DNA from: Veillonella parvula
GTDB lineage: Bacteria > Bacillota > Negativicutes > Veillonellales > Veillonellaceae
DNA length: 24,733 nt
Direction of reading: 5' to 3'
Assembly: GCA_947096075.1 (NCBI GenBank)
Contig: CAMUQE010000009.1
Location: 1 to 24,733, forward strand
Positions 15,719-23,801 of this stretch are shown piece by piece. A program made the position numbers and the translations under genes. Positions within the stretch are counted from its first letter, which is position 1, and each line of letters opens with the position of its first letter. The notes below the pieces were generated by a model. That model saw only the letters and a list, made by a program, of their open reading frames with translations, did no database searches and had not been told where the DNA came from.

Positions 15719-15780
15719 TGGTGAAAGCTAACCTAAGTTAATCTTCGCGCGGGTAAGATTGGTTTAGTTTAACTTTCACA
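15719..15780 (+). other. Long imperfect hairpin in the mnmE leader, with a possible promoter after it
   Basis: GTGAAAG and CTTTCAC close a structure whose inner arms (CTAACCTAAGTTAATCTT and AAGATTGGTTTAGTTTAAC) pair mostly through G-U wobbles in the plus-strand transcript around CGCGCGGG. No T-run follows, so it is not a terminator. A TATAAT at 15792-15797 with a weak TTAACT at 15769-15774 (17-bp spacing) could be the mnmE promoter; if so, the hairpin lies mostly upstream of the transcript start. Confidence 0.4.
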
Positions 15781-15822
15781 GGCGAAGAACATATAATAAA
15801 TTATCGAAATACGGAGATTTTT

Positions 15823-17208
15823 ATGTATATAGATGATACAATAGCGGCCATTGCGACGCCGCCCGGCATAGGCGGGGTTGGTATTATTCGTGTTAGCGGC
15901 AAGGATAGTTTTCCTATTGTAAATAGCCTGTTCAAGAGCGCTGGCACCGTTCCTTTGATAGACCGTCAAAACAGAACGATTCAATATGGGACCATTGTGG
16001 ATCCAGCGACGAACAAGACCATCGACGAGGTTCTTGTGTTATTGATGAAAGGCCCTCATTCCTACACGGCGGAAGATGTGGTAGAAATTCAGTGTCACGG
16101 CGGTATTGTGCCGGTTCGACAAATCTTGAAATTGCTCGTAAATCACGATGTGCGCATGGCTGATGCCGGTGAATTTACGAAGCGTGCCTTTATGAACGGA
16201 CGTATCGACCTCACACAAGCGGAGGCGATCATTGATATTATTGAAGCAAAAACAGAGGACTCCCTCTCCCTCGCTGTGGCTCAGCTAGATGGAACTGTTT
16301 CGTCCTTTGTAAAAGATGTGCGAGAGCAGCTTATCGCTATGATTGCTCATTTAGAGGTAACCATTGATTATCCTGAGGAGGATATCGAAGATGTAACGAG
16401 CCAAGAGGTGCGCGAACAGTTGCAGCCTATTTTGAAAGCTATGGATGAACTCTTGTCTACAGCAAACACAGGCCGTTTAATTCGTGACGGTATTACAACG
16501 GTTATTGTAGGCCGTCCAAATGCAGGTAAATCGAGCTTGATGAACGCTCTCTTGCGCGAAAACCGCGCTATCGTAACGGATATTCCGGGGACGACACGTG
16601 ACAGTATTGAAGAATATATGACCGTAGAAGGTATTTCTTTACGCCTTATCGATACAGCAGGTATTCGCGACACACAAGATACGGTGGAAGCCCTTGGTGT
16701 GGAACGTGCTCGCGATTATATTAACAAAGCAGACATCGTGCTCTGCGTTATTGACGGATCTACTCCGTTAAACTCTGAAGAAATCGAAATTTTGACCTCT
16801 GTCAGCGGTTTGAACACCATCGTACTCCTTAATAAGTCTGATGTGGCACAAGTCGTTATAGACGAAAATATTAAAGAACACGGAACCTTTACGGCTATCG
16901 AACGAATCAGTGCTAAAGAAGGCGAAGGCTCTGCGGTTCTCTCCAAATGGGTGCAAGAACTCGTCTACGGTGGTCGCGTAAAACAAGACAATAGCGCCAT
17001 GATCAGTAATGTGCGCCACATCAGCCTCATGGAACAAGCGAAGGCTCAAGTAGAACAAGCCCTCTCCTCTATCGACATGGGCATGCCTGTAGACTTTGTG
17101 GCCACTGACCTGCGTAGCGCTTGGGAACTACTAGGTGACATCACGGGCGATACAATTAGAGAATCCATGATTGATGAACTATTCAGTAGATTCTGTTTAG
17201 GTAAGTGA
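15823..17208 (+). CDS. mnmE: tRNA uridine-5-carboxymethylaminomethyl modification GTPase MnmE
   Basis: MnmE acts with MnmG to modify the wobble uridine (U34) of certain tRNAs. The 461-residue product has the N-terminal tetrahydrofolate-binding domain (DTIAAIATPPGIGGVGIIRV, and FTKRAFMNGRIDLTQAEAI near 118-136) and a helical domain. An inserted G domain follows, with GRPNAGKSS (230-238), TTRD (257-260), DTAG (277-280) and NKSD (337-340). The C-terminal FCLGK carries the conserved catalytic cysteine of the family's C[I/L/V]GK motif. GGAG lies about six bases before the ATG. mnmG follows after 182 bp containing a large hairpin. Confidence 0.97.
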   Translation: MYIDDTIAAIATPPGIGGVGIIRVSGKDSFPIVNSLFKSAGTVPLIDRQNRTIQYGTIVDPATNKTIDEVLVLLMKGPHSYTAEDVVEIQCHGGIVPVRQILKLLVNHDVRMADAGEFTKRAFMNGRIDLTQAEAIIDIIEAKTEDSLSLAVAQLDGTVSSFVKDVREQLIAMIAHLEVTIDYPEEDIEDVTSQEVREQLQPILKAMDELLSTANTGRLIRDGITTVIVGRPNAGKSSLMNALLRENRAIVTDIPGTTRDSIEEYMTVEGISLRLIDTAGIRDTQDTVEALGVERARDYINKADIVLCVIDGSTPLNSEEIEILTSVSGLNTIVLLNKSDVAQVVIDENIKEHGTFTAIERISAKEGEGSAVLSKWVQELVYGGRVKQDNSAMISNVRHISLMEQAKAQVEQALSSIDMGMPVDFVATDLRSAWELLGDITGDTIRESMIDELFSRFCLGK

Positions 17209-17214
17209 TGATGA

Positions 17215-17298
17215 CAATGAGTACTTCCAAAAAGCCTCCACTGGCCGGGTCTATCCCTTCAGGATAGGGCCAAAGTCGTTTTTTGAAAGCCCTCATTG
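17215..17298 (-). repeat. Extended hairpin element E6 between mnmE and mnmG
   Basis: Stacked pairings form one long stem: CAATGAG (17215-17221) with CTCATTG (17292-17298), CTTCCAAAAA (17224-17233) with TTTTTTGAAAG (17279-17289, one G-U and a bulge), TGGCC (17242-17246) with GGCCA (17268-17272), and CTATCC (17251-17256) with GGATAG (17262-17267). Read on the minus strand it carries ACGACTT then GTGGAG, the two boxes shared with E1, E2 and E4, here held apart by an extra stem-loop. The 182-bp gap has no gene; a second small hairpin, CTCTAT with ATAGAG, follows at about 17302-17318. Confidence 0.75.
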
Positions 17299-17390
17299 CC
17301 ACTCTATGGAGAATAGAGGGAACTCGGCCTACGGCCTCGTAATTTAAATAAAATAAGCTTTCAATATAAGTAATATATAAGGAAATTCAT

Positions 17391-19262
17391 ATGTACACAG
17401 TAGATAATTATGATGTCATCGTCATCGGTGGTGGTCATGCTGGTTGTGAGGCGGCCCTCGCCACTGCCCGTATGGGTCATCGCACGTTGATGGCGACTAT
17501 CAGTTTAGATAATATTGCGCTTATGCCGTGCAACCCTGCCGTGGGTGGCCCTGGTAAAAGCCATCTTGTTTACGAAGTTGACGCATTAGGCGGTCAAATG
17601 GGTATCAATGCGGATGCTACAGCTATCCAAATGCGTATGCTCAATATGGGCAAAGGACCTGCTGTTCATTCTTTGCGCTGCCAATCTGACAAGATTAAAT
17701 ACCAACATTTGATGAAACAAACATTGGAGAATACAGATAATCTCAATGTTAAGCAAATCATGGTGACAGAACTTAAGGTTGAGGATGACAAGGTAACAGG
17801 TATCGTTACAGAGCTTGGTGAATTTTATGGTGCTAAGGCTATTATTCTTTGTACAGGTACCTATTTGAAAGGTAAAATCCTCATCGGTGATATCGATTAT
17901 GTGGGCGGTCCAAATGGTCAACGCGTAGCGGAACATTTCTCTCAATCCTTACTCGATAATGGTATTAAATTGATGCGCTTTAAGACGGGTACACCAGCAC
18001 GTGTAGATAAACGTACTTTAAACCTCGAAAATATGGTAGTTCAAGAAGGCGATGCACATCATCACGCATTTTCCTTCATGGATGAATGGATTAATCGTAA
18101 TGAAGATGTATGTTGGTTGACCTATACAAATAAAGAAACGCACGAAATCATTCATAGCAATATTCACCGGGCTCCTATGTATAGTGGCAAAATCGAAGGC
18201 GTAGGCCCTCGTTACTGTCCTTCCATCGAAGATAAGGTGGTACGCTTTGCCGATAAAGAACGCCATCAATTATTTGTAGAACCAGAAGGCACGGGTACAA
18301 ATGAAATGTATGTACAAGGTATGAGTACGTCTCTTCCAATGGATGTACAATATGCTTTCTTGCGTACCATCCCAGGACTTGAGAATGTTGAAATTATGCG
18401 TCCTGCCTATGCTATCGAATACGATTGCTTGAATCCAACGCAATTGACACCAGCACTTCAAGTGAAACATATTGAAGGTCTCTACTCTGCAGGTCAAGCC
18501 AACGGTACATCTGGCTATGAAGAAGCGGCTGCTCAAGGCCTCATGGCTGGTATTAACGCAGCATTGTGGATTCAAGGGAAGGAACCGTTCATCCTTGCTC
18601 GCTCCGAAGCGTACATCGGTGTTCTCATCGATGATCTCGTAACAAAAGGTACAAATGAACCGTACCGCATGATGACAAGCCGCAGTGAATACCGTCTATT
18701 GCTTCGTCAAGATAATGCAGACCTGCGTCTTACAGAAAAAGGCCGTGAAATCGGTCTTGTAAAAGACGATCGTTGGGACAAATTTACAGCCAAGAAAGCT
18801 GCTATTGAAGAAGCAATGGATATGTTACGAAATACACCTGTCAATCCGTCTAAAGAAACACAAGTTTTGCTTGAAGGTTTAGGTACAGCACCTATTAGAA
18901 CAGGTATTCACGCTTATGATTTAGTAAAACGTAATGAACTCTCTTACGCCATTGTAGCTGATGCATTTGGTTTGAAACGCTATAAACCTGATGTAGAAGA
19001 GGCTGTCGATATTTCCATTACCTACGAAGGGTATATTAAAAAGCAAATGGACCAAGTCGATAAAGTTCGCAAACTAGAAGAAAAAATACTTCCAAAAGAA
19101 TGGGACTACACAGAAATTAAGGGAATTTCTCTTGAAGCTCAACAAAAGCTCAACAAGATACGCCCTCACTCCATCGGCCAAGCAAGCCGTATCTCTGGTG
19201 TCTCCCCTGCGGACGTGTCTGTTCTATTGATCCAATTAGAACAATACAACAGAAGTAAATAA
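17391..19262 (+). CDS. mnmG: tRNA uridine-5-carboxymethylaminomethyl modification enzyme MnmG (GidA)
   Basis: The FAD- and NADH-dependent partner of MnmE in tRNA wobble-uridine modification. The 623-residue product is the long MnmG form, not the short TrmFO form. It shows the FAD Rossmann motif VIGGGHAGCEAA (about 11-22), MPCNPAVGGPGKSHLVYEVD, TGTYLKGKILIGD, the second-half LFVEPEGTGTNEMYVQGMST and YSAGQANGTSGYEEAAAQGL, and the C-terminal helical MnmE-binding domain with GISLEAQQKLNKIRPHSIGQ. AAGGAAAT precedes the ATG. Its place after mnmE and before rsmG is the conserved order near the origin. Confidence 0.97.
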   Translation: MYTVDNYDVIVIGGGHAGCEAALATARMGHRTLMATISLDNIALMPCNPAVGGPGKSHLVYEVDALGGQMGINADATAIQMRMLNMGKGPAVHSLRCQSDKIKYQHLMKQTLENTDNLNVKQIMVTELKVEDDKVTGIVTELGEFYGAKAIILCTGTYLKGKILIGDIDYVGGPNGQRVAEHFSQSLLDNGIKLMRFKTGTPARVDKRTLNLENMVVQEGDAHHHAFSFMDEWINRNEDVCWLTYTNKETHEIIHSNIHRAPMYSGKIEGVGPRYCPSIEDKVVRFADKERHQLFVEPEGTGTNEMYVQGMSTSLPMDVQYAFLRTIPGLENVEIMRPAYAIEYDCLNPTQLTPALQVKHIEGLYSAGQANGTSGYEEAAAQGLMAGINAALWIQGKEPFILARSEAYIGVLIDDLVTKGTNEPYRMMTSRSEYRLLLRQDNADLRLTEKGREIGLVKDDRWDKFTAKKAAIEEAMDMLRNTPVNPSKETQVLLEGLGTAPIRTGIHAYDLVKRNELSYAIVADAFGLKRYKPDVEEAVDISITYEGYIKKQMDQVDKVRKLEEKILPKEWDYTEIKGISLEAQQKLNKIRPHSIGQASRISGVSPADVSVLLIQLEQYNRSK

Positions 19263-19380
19263 AATAGCATGTAATAACATGAATTTAAGTAATAACATGC
19301 AATTTATATGAACTTTTTAAGAGATATTTTCTACAGATCTTATTGTTAAATAAACACTAGACAATTCATTAGGGGTACTT

Positions 19381-20133
19381 ATGAAAGAAAAATACGATGT
19401 GCCTATAGCACCTCTGTCTGAATTTGTTTCATATATGATGGAGCAAATGAGTCATTTTGGTTTGCCCTGTACGGAAGAGCAAGCAAAAGACTTTTACTTG
19501 TATTATGTGCATATGATTGAAACAAATAAATATCTCAATCTAACGGGTATTACAGACATGAAAGAGGTCGTGATTAAGCATATGATTGACTCCCTCTCCT
19601 GTTATGATCCTGAAATCATCAAGTCTGGTATGTCTATCATCGATATTGGTACGGGCGCAGGTTTTCCTGGTATTCCGTTGGCTATCTATGATCGTAACCT
19701 CAAGGTTACCCTGTTTGATTCTTTAAAAAAACGGCTTAACTTTTTGGAATCGGTTATAAATGAACTAAAACTGACGAACTGTACTACCTTACACGGACGT
19801 GCGGAGGATTTGAGTCACCAAGATTACCGTGAAAGCTTTGATATTGCTACGAGCCGTGCGGTGGCACGCTTGCCGATTCTATTAGAATGGACTGTGCCCT
19901 ATGTAAAAGAAGGCGGCTACGTGGTTGCTTTAAAAGGCGCTATCTACGAAGAAGAAGTTAAAGAATCTAATAAAGCCCTTAGCATACTAAAAGCTGCTAT
20001 CGAAGAAGTAAGAACCATTACTCTGCCAACCTTAGATGATAAACGAGCAATCATATATATAAAGAAAACGGGAAAAACACCAAAACAATTCCCACGGAAA
20101 CCAAAAGAAATCAAAGATAAACCATTAGTATGA
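19381..20133 (+). CDS. rsmG: 16S rRNA (guanine527-N7)-methyltransferase RsmG (GidB)
   Basis: RsmG adds the N7-methyl group to G527 of 16S rRNA; its loss gives low-level streptomycin resistance in several bacteria. The 250-residue product has the N-terminal helical part with YYVHMIETNKYLNLTGITD, the SAM-binding motif IIDIGTGAGFPGIPLAI (about 86-102), FDSLKKRLNFLESV, the GRAEDLSH loop and FDIATSRAVARLPILLEW. AGGGG lies a few bases before the ATG. The 118-bp gap after mnmG has no gene, only an 11-bp direct repeat (GTAATAACATG at 19271 and 19289). The gene ends about 67 bp before a strong terminator; parA and parB, its common neighbours, are absent here. Confidence 0.96.
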   Translation: MKEKYDVPIAPLSEFVSYMMEQMSHFGLPCTEEQAKDFYLYYVHMIETNKYLNLTGITDMKEVVIKHMIDSLSCYDPEIIKSGMSIIDIGTGAGFPGIPLAIYDRNLKVTLFDSLKKRLNFLESVINELKLTNCTTLHGRAEDLSHQDYRESFDIATSRAVARLPILLEWTVPYVKEGGYVVALKGAIYEEEVKESNKALSILKAAIEEVRTITLPTLDDKRAIIYIKKTGKTPKQFPRKPKEIKDKPLV

Positions 20134-20200
20134 TTTTTACTAGTACATACTGTGTGAAACTTAATAAAACTAGCAATACAATACAAAACAAGTACAAAAA

Positions 20201-20240
20201 GAGGATGCAAATTTTATATTTGCATCCTCTTTCCTTTTCA
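20201..20240 (+). terminator. Intrinsic terminator after rsmG
   Basis: GAGGATGCAAAT (20201-20212) pairs perfectly with ATTTGCATCCTC (20218-20229) around a 5-base loop and is followed by TTTCCTTTT. An A-run before the stem could also let it work on minus-strand transcripts. Confidence 0.9.
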
Positions 20241-20242
20241 TT

Positions 20243-20270
20243 AGGAATGACTTAGCTCGTTTTCTATCCC
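20243..20270 (+). repeat. Half-copy E5 of the conserved hairpin apex
   Basis: AGGAATGACTTAGCTCGTTTT resembles AGGACGACTTAGCTCGCTTT in element E4 about 134 bp away; GACTTAGCTCG is identical in both. No complementary arms are seen around it. It looks like a decayed or incomplete copy. Together with the terminator and E4 it accounts for most of the 305-bp gap 20134-20438. Confidence 0.55.
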
Positions 20271-20360
20271 CCTCCCCACTACCTATTAAATGATATCGTT
20301 TACAACAACATTTTAAGGAGGAGTTATTTTGATATAGGATAAATTAGTTTAAATGAAAAT

Positions 20361-20421
20361 AGAATACCTTTCCCTAAGGACGACTTAGCTCGCTTTGGAG
20401 TCCGTGGGAAAGGTATTCTAT
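20361..20421. repeat. Hairpin element E4 between convergent rsmG and metF; possible metF terminator
   Basis: A perfect 15-bp stem (TAGAATACCTTTCCC at 20361-20375, complement at 20407-20421) encloses a 31-base apex with an inner GGAC/GTCC pair. The apex holds CGACTT (20382-20387) and TGGAG (20397-20401). On the minus strand the stem is followed by TTTTCATTTAA, so it may also end metF transcripts, the stem starting 17 bp past the metF stop. Confidence 0.8.
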
Positions 20422-20438
20422 GCAAACATTAAAATGAC

Positions 20439-21296
20439 TTATACGTGGTCAATAATATGTAACGTTGTATCGATATCATTTAAAGGCATAATATGTACGC
20501 CTGCTGCAATTTTCTTGATTTGTTCAAGTGTTTCGATAGCGATTTCTGTACCAGCCTCTTTACCACCTTTTTCCATGCGGTCCAATATTTCTTGAGTAAG
20601 GTTGATTCCAGGCACTTTTTCGTGGAGGTATGTGGCCATTTTAAAGCTTTTAAGTGGAATCAAACCGAGCATGATAGGTACATCGAATTCAGACATTTTA
20701 TCAATGTAGCGTTTTGCCTGTTCTAAATCGTAAATTGGTTGTGTTTGTACAAAGTGAGCGCCATTTTGAATTTTAGCAGCCAATTTTTGGCGTTCAATCT
20801 CTAAATCTGGAGCACCAGGATTACCAGTTGCACCGATGTAGAAGTTTGTAGGTGAGTCTAGATCATTACCTGCAAGGTCTTTGCCTGCATTTAATGTCTT
20901 GGCGATATTGAGTAGTCCCATACAGTCGACTTCAAATACAGATTGTGCAAATGGATGATCCCCGTTATCTGGTTTGTCACCAGTGAGGGTTAAAATATTA
21001 TGCACACCCAACGCTGCTGCACCGAGTAATTCAGATTGCAAACCGATAATATTGCGGTCGCGGCATGTAAGGTGGAAAATGGTTTCAATCTCTTTGTTAT
21101 GCTGTAACAAATAAGAAAGAGAAATTGGGCTCATGCGCATTTTGGACATAGGGCTATCAGCGATGTTGATAGCATCCACCTTCCCTTTTAAACGGGCTGC
21201 TTGTTCGAAGGTCTTTTCCGCAGAACTACTTTTGGGAGGATCCAATTCAACCGTAATGGTGAACTGCCCTTGTTGATGTTTTTCTCTTAATGTCAT
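20439..21296 (-). CDS. metF: 5,10-methylenetetrahydrofolate reductase
   Basis: MetF, a flavoprotein of TIM-barrel fold, reduces methylene-THF to methyl-THF, the methyl donor used by the MetH encoded just upstream. The product is about 285 residues, close to the E. coli length. Seen are TVELDPPKSSSAEKTFEQA (the N-terminal strand with the catalytic glutamate region), the AINIADSPMSKMRMSPI segment, ILTLTGDKP, and the C-terminal-half GAHFVQTQPIYDLEQAKRYI and GLIPLKSFKMATYLHEKVPG. Two adjacent ATGs exist; GAGG is three bases from the one at 21299 and six from that at 21296, so I use the second. It lies 21 bp downstream of metH and is the last gene of the operon. Confidence 0.95.
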   Translation of the reverse strand: MTLREKHQQGQFTITVELDPPKSSSAEKTFEQAARLKGKVDAINIADSPMSKMRMSPISLSYLLQHNKEIETIFHLTCRDRNIIGLQSELLGAAALGVHNILTLTGDKPDNGDHPFAQSVFEVDCMGLLNIAKTLNAGKDLAGNDLDSPTNFYIGATGNPGAPDLEIERQKLAAKIQNGAHFVQTQPIYDLEQAKRYIDKMSEFDVPIMLGLIPLKSFKMATYLHEKVPGINLTQEILDRMEKGGKEAGTEIAIETLEQIKKIAAGVHIMPLNDIDTTLHIIDHV

Positions 21297-21317
21297 CATG
21301 TACCTCGTTACTATAAA

Positions 21318-23753
21318 TTATTTTTCTAGTGTTTCAAAAAAGTCGTTAGCGTGGTTAACAGCAGCGATGCCGTCCTTAGCGTAGATATCTGCGCCCGCTT
21401 GGTCTGCGTAATCTTGAGATACTACGGCGCCACCAACCATGACCTTAGTTTTAAGGCCTGCTGCACGGATAGCAGCGATGGTATTGTCTATTTGTGGCAT
21501 TGTAGTCGTCATCAAGGAACAAATACCTACTAGAGCGGCTTTGTTATCTTTAATGGCTTGTACGATAACTTCTGGGTCAACGTCCTTACCAAGGTCGATG
21601 ATTTTGTAGCCATTGTTTTCAAGTAATGCCGCTACGATATTTTTACCTAAATCGTGAATGTCGCCTTTAACTGTAGCCACGACAACGGTGCCTTTATCTA
21701 AACTTTCACTAGCAGGAATAATTTCTTTAATGGTGTTGAAAGCAGCTTGCATTGTTTCAGCAGCAAGCATTACTTGTGGTAAGAATAATTTACCAGAGCC
21801 AAACTTATCCCCTACTACGTTCATCGCTTCAGATAAACCTTTTTTCGTAAGATCTAATGGATCAATACCATCTGCTAAGGCTTTTTTTACAAGATCAATG
21901 ATAGCTTCTTTTTCACCTTGTTCTACACATGTGCGGATATTGGCTAAAGGATCATTACTATCGAATGATTTTTTATCTGGCCCTTTAGGAGCAGAGTTAC
22001 CAGGAGCAGTCGTTTCGTCTTCATAGCCGTATTCTTTAATAAATTCAGCAGAACCTGGGTCCCAGCCTAGTAAGGTAGTACTAGATACAAATGCTTTTTT
22101 TGCTGGATAATTGAGTGGATTCATAATCGGTGTTGTTAAGCCACATGCAAGGGCCATTGTTAAAAATTGGCCGTTCAAATATGGACGTTGAGGCATACCG
22201 AAGGAGATATTGGACAAGCCCATTACTGTTGGGAATCCAAACTTCTCTTTATATAACTGTAGCGTACGCAATGTTTGGCGTGCACTATCTTCACCGCTGG
22301 CAAGTGTTAATACCAATGGATCGAGTAATAAGTCGTGTGGTTGAAGACCATAACCATAAGCGCGATTTATGATGCTTTCAGCTAAAGCAACGCGGTCCTC
22401 TGCTTTTTCAGGTAAGTCACCACTACAGATTGGCAAGCAAAGCAATGCTGCACCATACCGTTTAGCCAATGGCATTACGTGAGTAATAGACTCCTCCTCC
22501 CCATTTACAGAGTTGATGAGGGCACGACCTGGATAGTTTTTAAGAGCTACTTCCATAGCTGCTGGGTCTAATGTATCAATGGATAAAGGTGTTTCTACGA
22601 GCATCGATAATTCGAAAATAGCGCGTTCCATTAAAGGAGTTTGATCCATGCCAGCTACGCCCATGTTTACATCGAGGATATCTGCGCCTGCTTCTACTTG
22701 ATCTAATGCATCCCGTTTAACACGGATGAAAGAACCATCGCGTAATTCTTGAGCAAGTACTTTACGGCCCGTTGGGTTAATACGTTCACCAATGATAAGT
22801 GGTTTTGTATGATGGCCCAACTCTAAAAGTTTAGTACGACTTGTAATAATTGTTTTAGGTGTAATGTGGGCACGTTCTTTTGGCGTATGAGCTTTCACAG
22901 CATCGGAAATAGATTGAATATGGGCTGGTGTTGTACCACAGCAGCCACCAATATAACTAGCACCTGCATCAACGATATCAAGCATTAATGGGCCCATTTC
23001 TTCTGCTGTAAGTGGAAATACAGTTTGCTTGTTGATTAATTGTGGCATACCGGCATTTGGTTGGCAGCTTATAGGTAAATTTGTAACGCTTGCAATCTCC
23101 TCGATAAGAGGTGTAATTTGTTCAGGTCCAAGAGAACAGTTGATACCGATGATATCTGCACCTATAGCTTCTACGATGGTAGTTGCTACTGCTGGCGGTG
23201 TACCAGTAATAGTACGACCGTCTTCACTGAAAGAAAATTGACAGATGATTTGAATATCTTCTTTTGTTTTTCCCGCTGCTTCACGAGCATCTAAAGAGGC
23301 TAATAAAGCGGCACGCATTTCCTGTACGTCAATAATAGTTTCAATGATGATGAAATCAACACCACCTTCGATTAAAGCCTCGGCTTGCTCGCGGTATGTG
23401 TCGTAAATATCATCAAAACTCATATTGCCTAATGGTTGTAAGAAACGACCTGTAGGACCCATAGAGCCTGCTACACGAGCAGATGGTTTAACTTCTGCAA
23501 TCGCTTCTTTGGCTACTTTTACAGCAGCAATATTTATTTCTCTTACACGATCTTGTAAGTCATAATCTTCTAGTTTAAGCCCACAAGCGCCGAACGTATT
23601 TGTTGTGATTACATCACTGCCATGTTGTAAGTATTGAGCGTGAATATTCTTTACTACTTTTGGTCTTTCTACGTTAAATAGCTCCGGACAATAGCCCTCT
23701 TCTAAGCCTGCTGCTTGCAGCATTGTGCCCATAGCACCATCAAATATATACAT
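21318..23753 (-). CDS. metH: Cobalamin-dependent methionine synthase lacking the reactivation domain
   Basis: MetH moves the methyl group from methyl-THF to homocysteine through cobalamin. The ~811-residue product has the homocysteine-binding barrel (about 1-290, zinc ligands in GINCSLG and GGCCGTTP, cysteines about 206, 271 and 272). Next come the pterin-binding barrel (about 305-560, GERINPTGRKV, ILDVNMGVAGMD), the helical cap and the B12-binding domain with GDIHDLGKNIV (histidine about 700) at about 690-810. E. coli MetH is about 1227 residues; the missing C-terminal SAM-binding reactivation domain is encoded by the gene before it. The ATG at 23753 has AAAGGA eight bases upstream; the one at 23759 is too close. 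A parS site lies 32 bp upstream of the start. Confidence 0.96.
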   Translation of the reverse strand: MYIFDGAMGTMLQAAGLEEGYCPELFNVERPKVVKNIHAQYLQHGSDVITTNTFGACGLKLEDYDLQDRVREINIAAVKVAKEAIAEVKPSARVAGSMGPTGRFLQPLGNMSFDDIYDTYREQAEALIEGGVDFIIIETIIDVQEMRAALLASLDAREAAGKTKEDIQIICQFSFSEDGRTITGTPPAVATTIVEAIGADIIGINCSLGPEQITPLIEEIASVTNLPISCQPNAGMPQLINKQTVFPLTAEEMGPLMLDIVDAGASYIGGCCGTTPAHIQSISDAVKAHTPKERAHITPKTIITSRTKLLELGHHTKPLIIGERINPTGRKVLAQELRDGSFIRVKRDALDQVEAGADILDVNMGVAGMDQTPLMERAIFELSMLVETPLSIDTLDPAAMEVALKNYPGRALINSVNGEEESITHVMPLAKRYGAALLCLPICSGDLPEKAEDRVALAESIINRAYGYGLQPHDLLLDPLVLTLASGEDSARQTLRTLQLYKEKFGFPTVMGLSNISFGMPQRPYLNGQFLTMALACGLTTPIMNPLNYPAKKAFVSSTTLLGWDPGSAEFIKEYGYEDETTAPGNSAPKGPDKKSFDSNDPLANIRTCVEQGEKEAIIDLVKKALADGIDPLDLTKKGLSEAMNVVGDKFGSGKLFLPQVMLAAETMQAAFNTIKEIIPASESLDKGTVVVATVKGDIHDLGKNIVAALLENNGYKIIDLGKDVDPEVIVQAIKDNKAALVGICSLMTTTMPQIDNTIAAIRAAGLKTKVMVGGAVVSQDYADQAGADIYAKDGIAAVNHANDFFETLEK

Positions 23754-23785
23754 AAACATCTTCCTTTAACATCCTAAAATTAAAA

Positions 23786-23801
23786 TGTTTCACGTGAAAC
23801 A
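23786..23801. promoter_or_regulatory. parS: Perfect parS centromere site
   Basis: The 16-bp palindrome TGTTTCACGTGAAACA is identical to the bacterial parS consensus bound by ParB (Spo0J). It lies in the 48-bp gap between the MetH reactivation gene (stop codon directly adjacent at 23802) and metH, about 13 kb from the origin, where such sites cluster. ParB bound here would nucleate the partition complex that segregates the origin region. Confidence 0.95.

Noticed and set aside
19271..19299. Direct repeat GTAATAACATG twice before rsmG
   Set aside because: An 11-bp repeat in very AT-rich DNA is weak evidence; no promoter geometry or known operator matches it.
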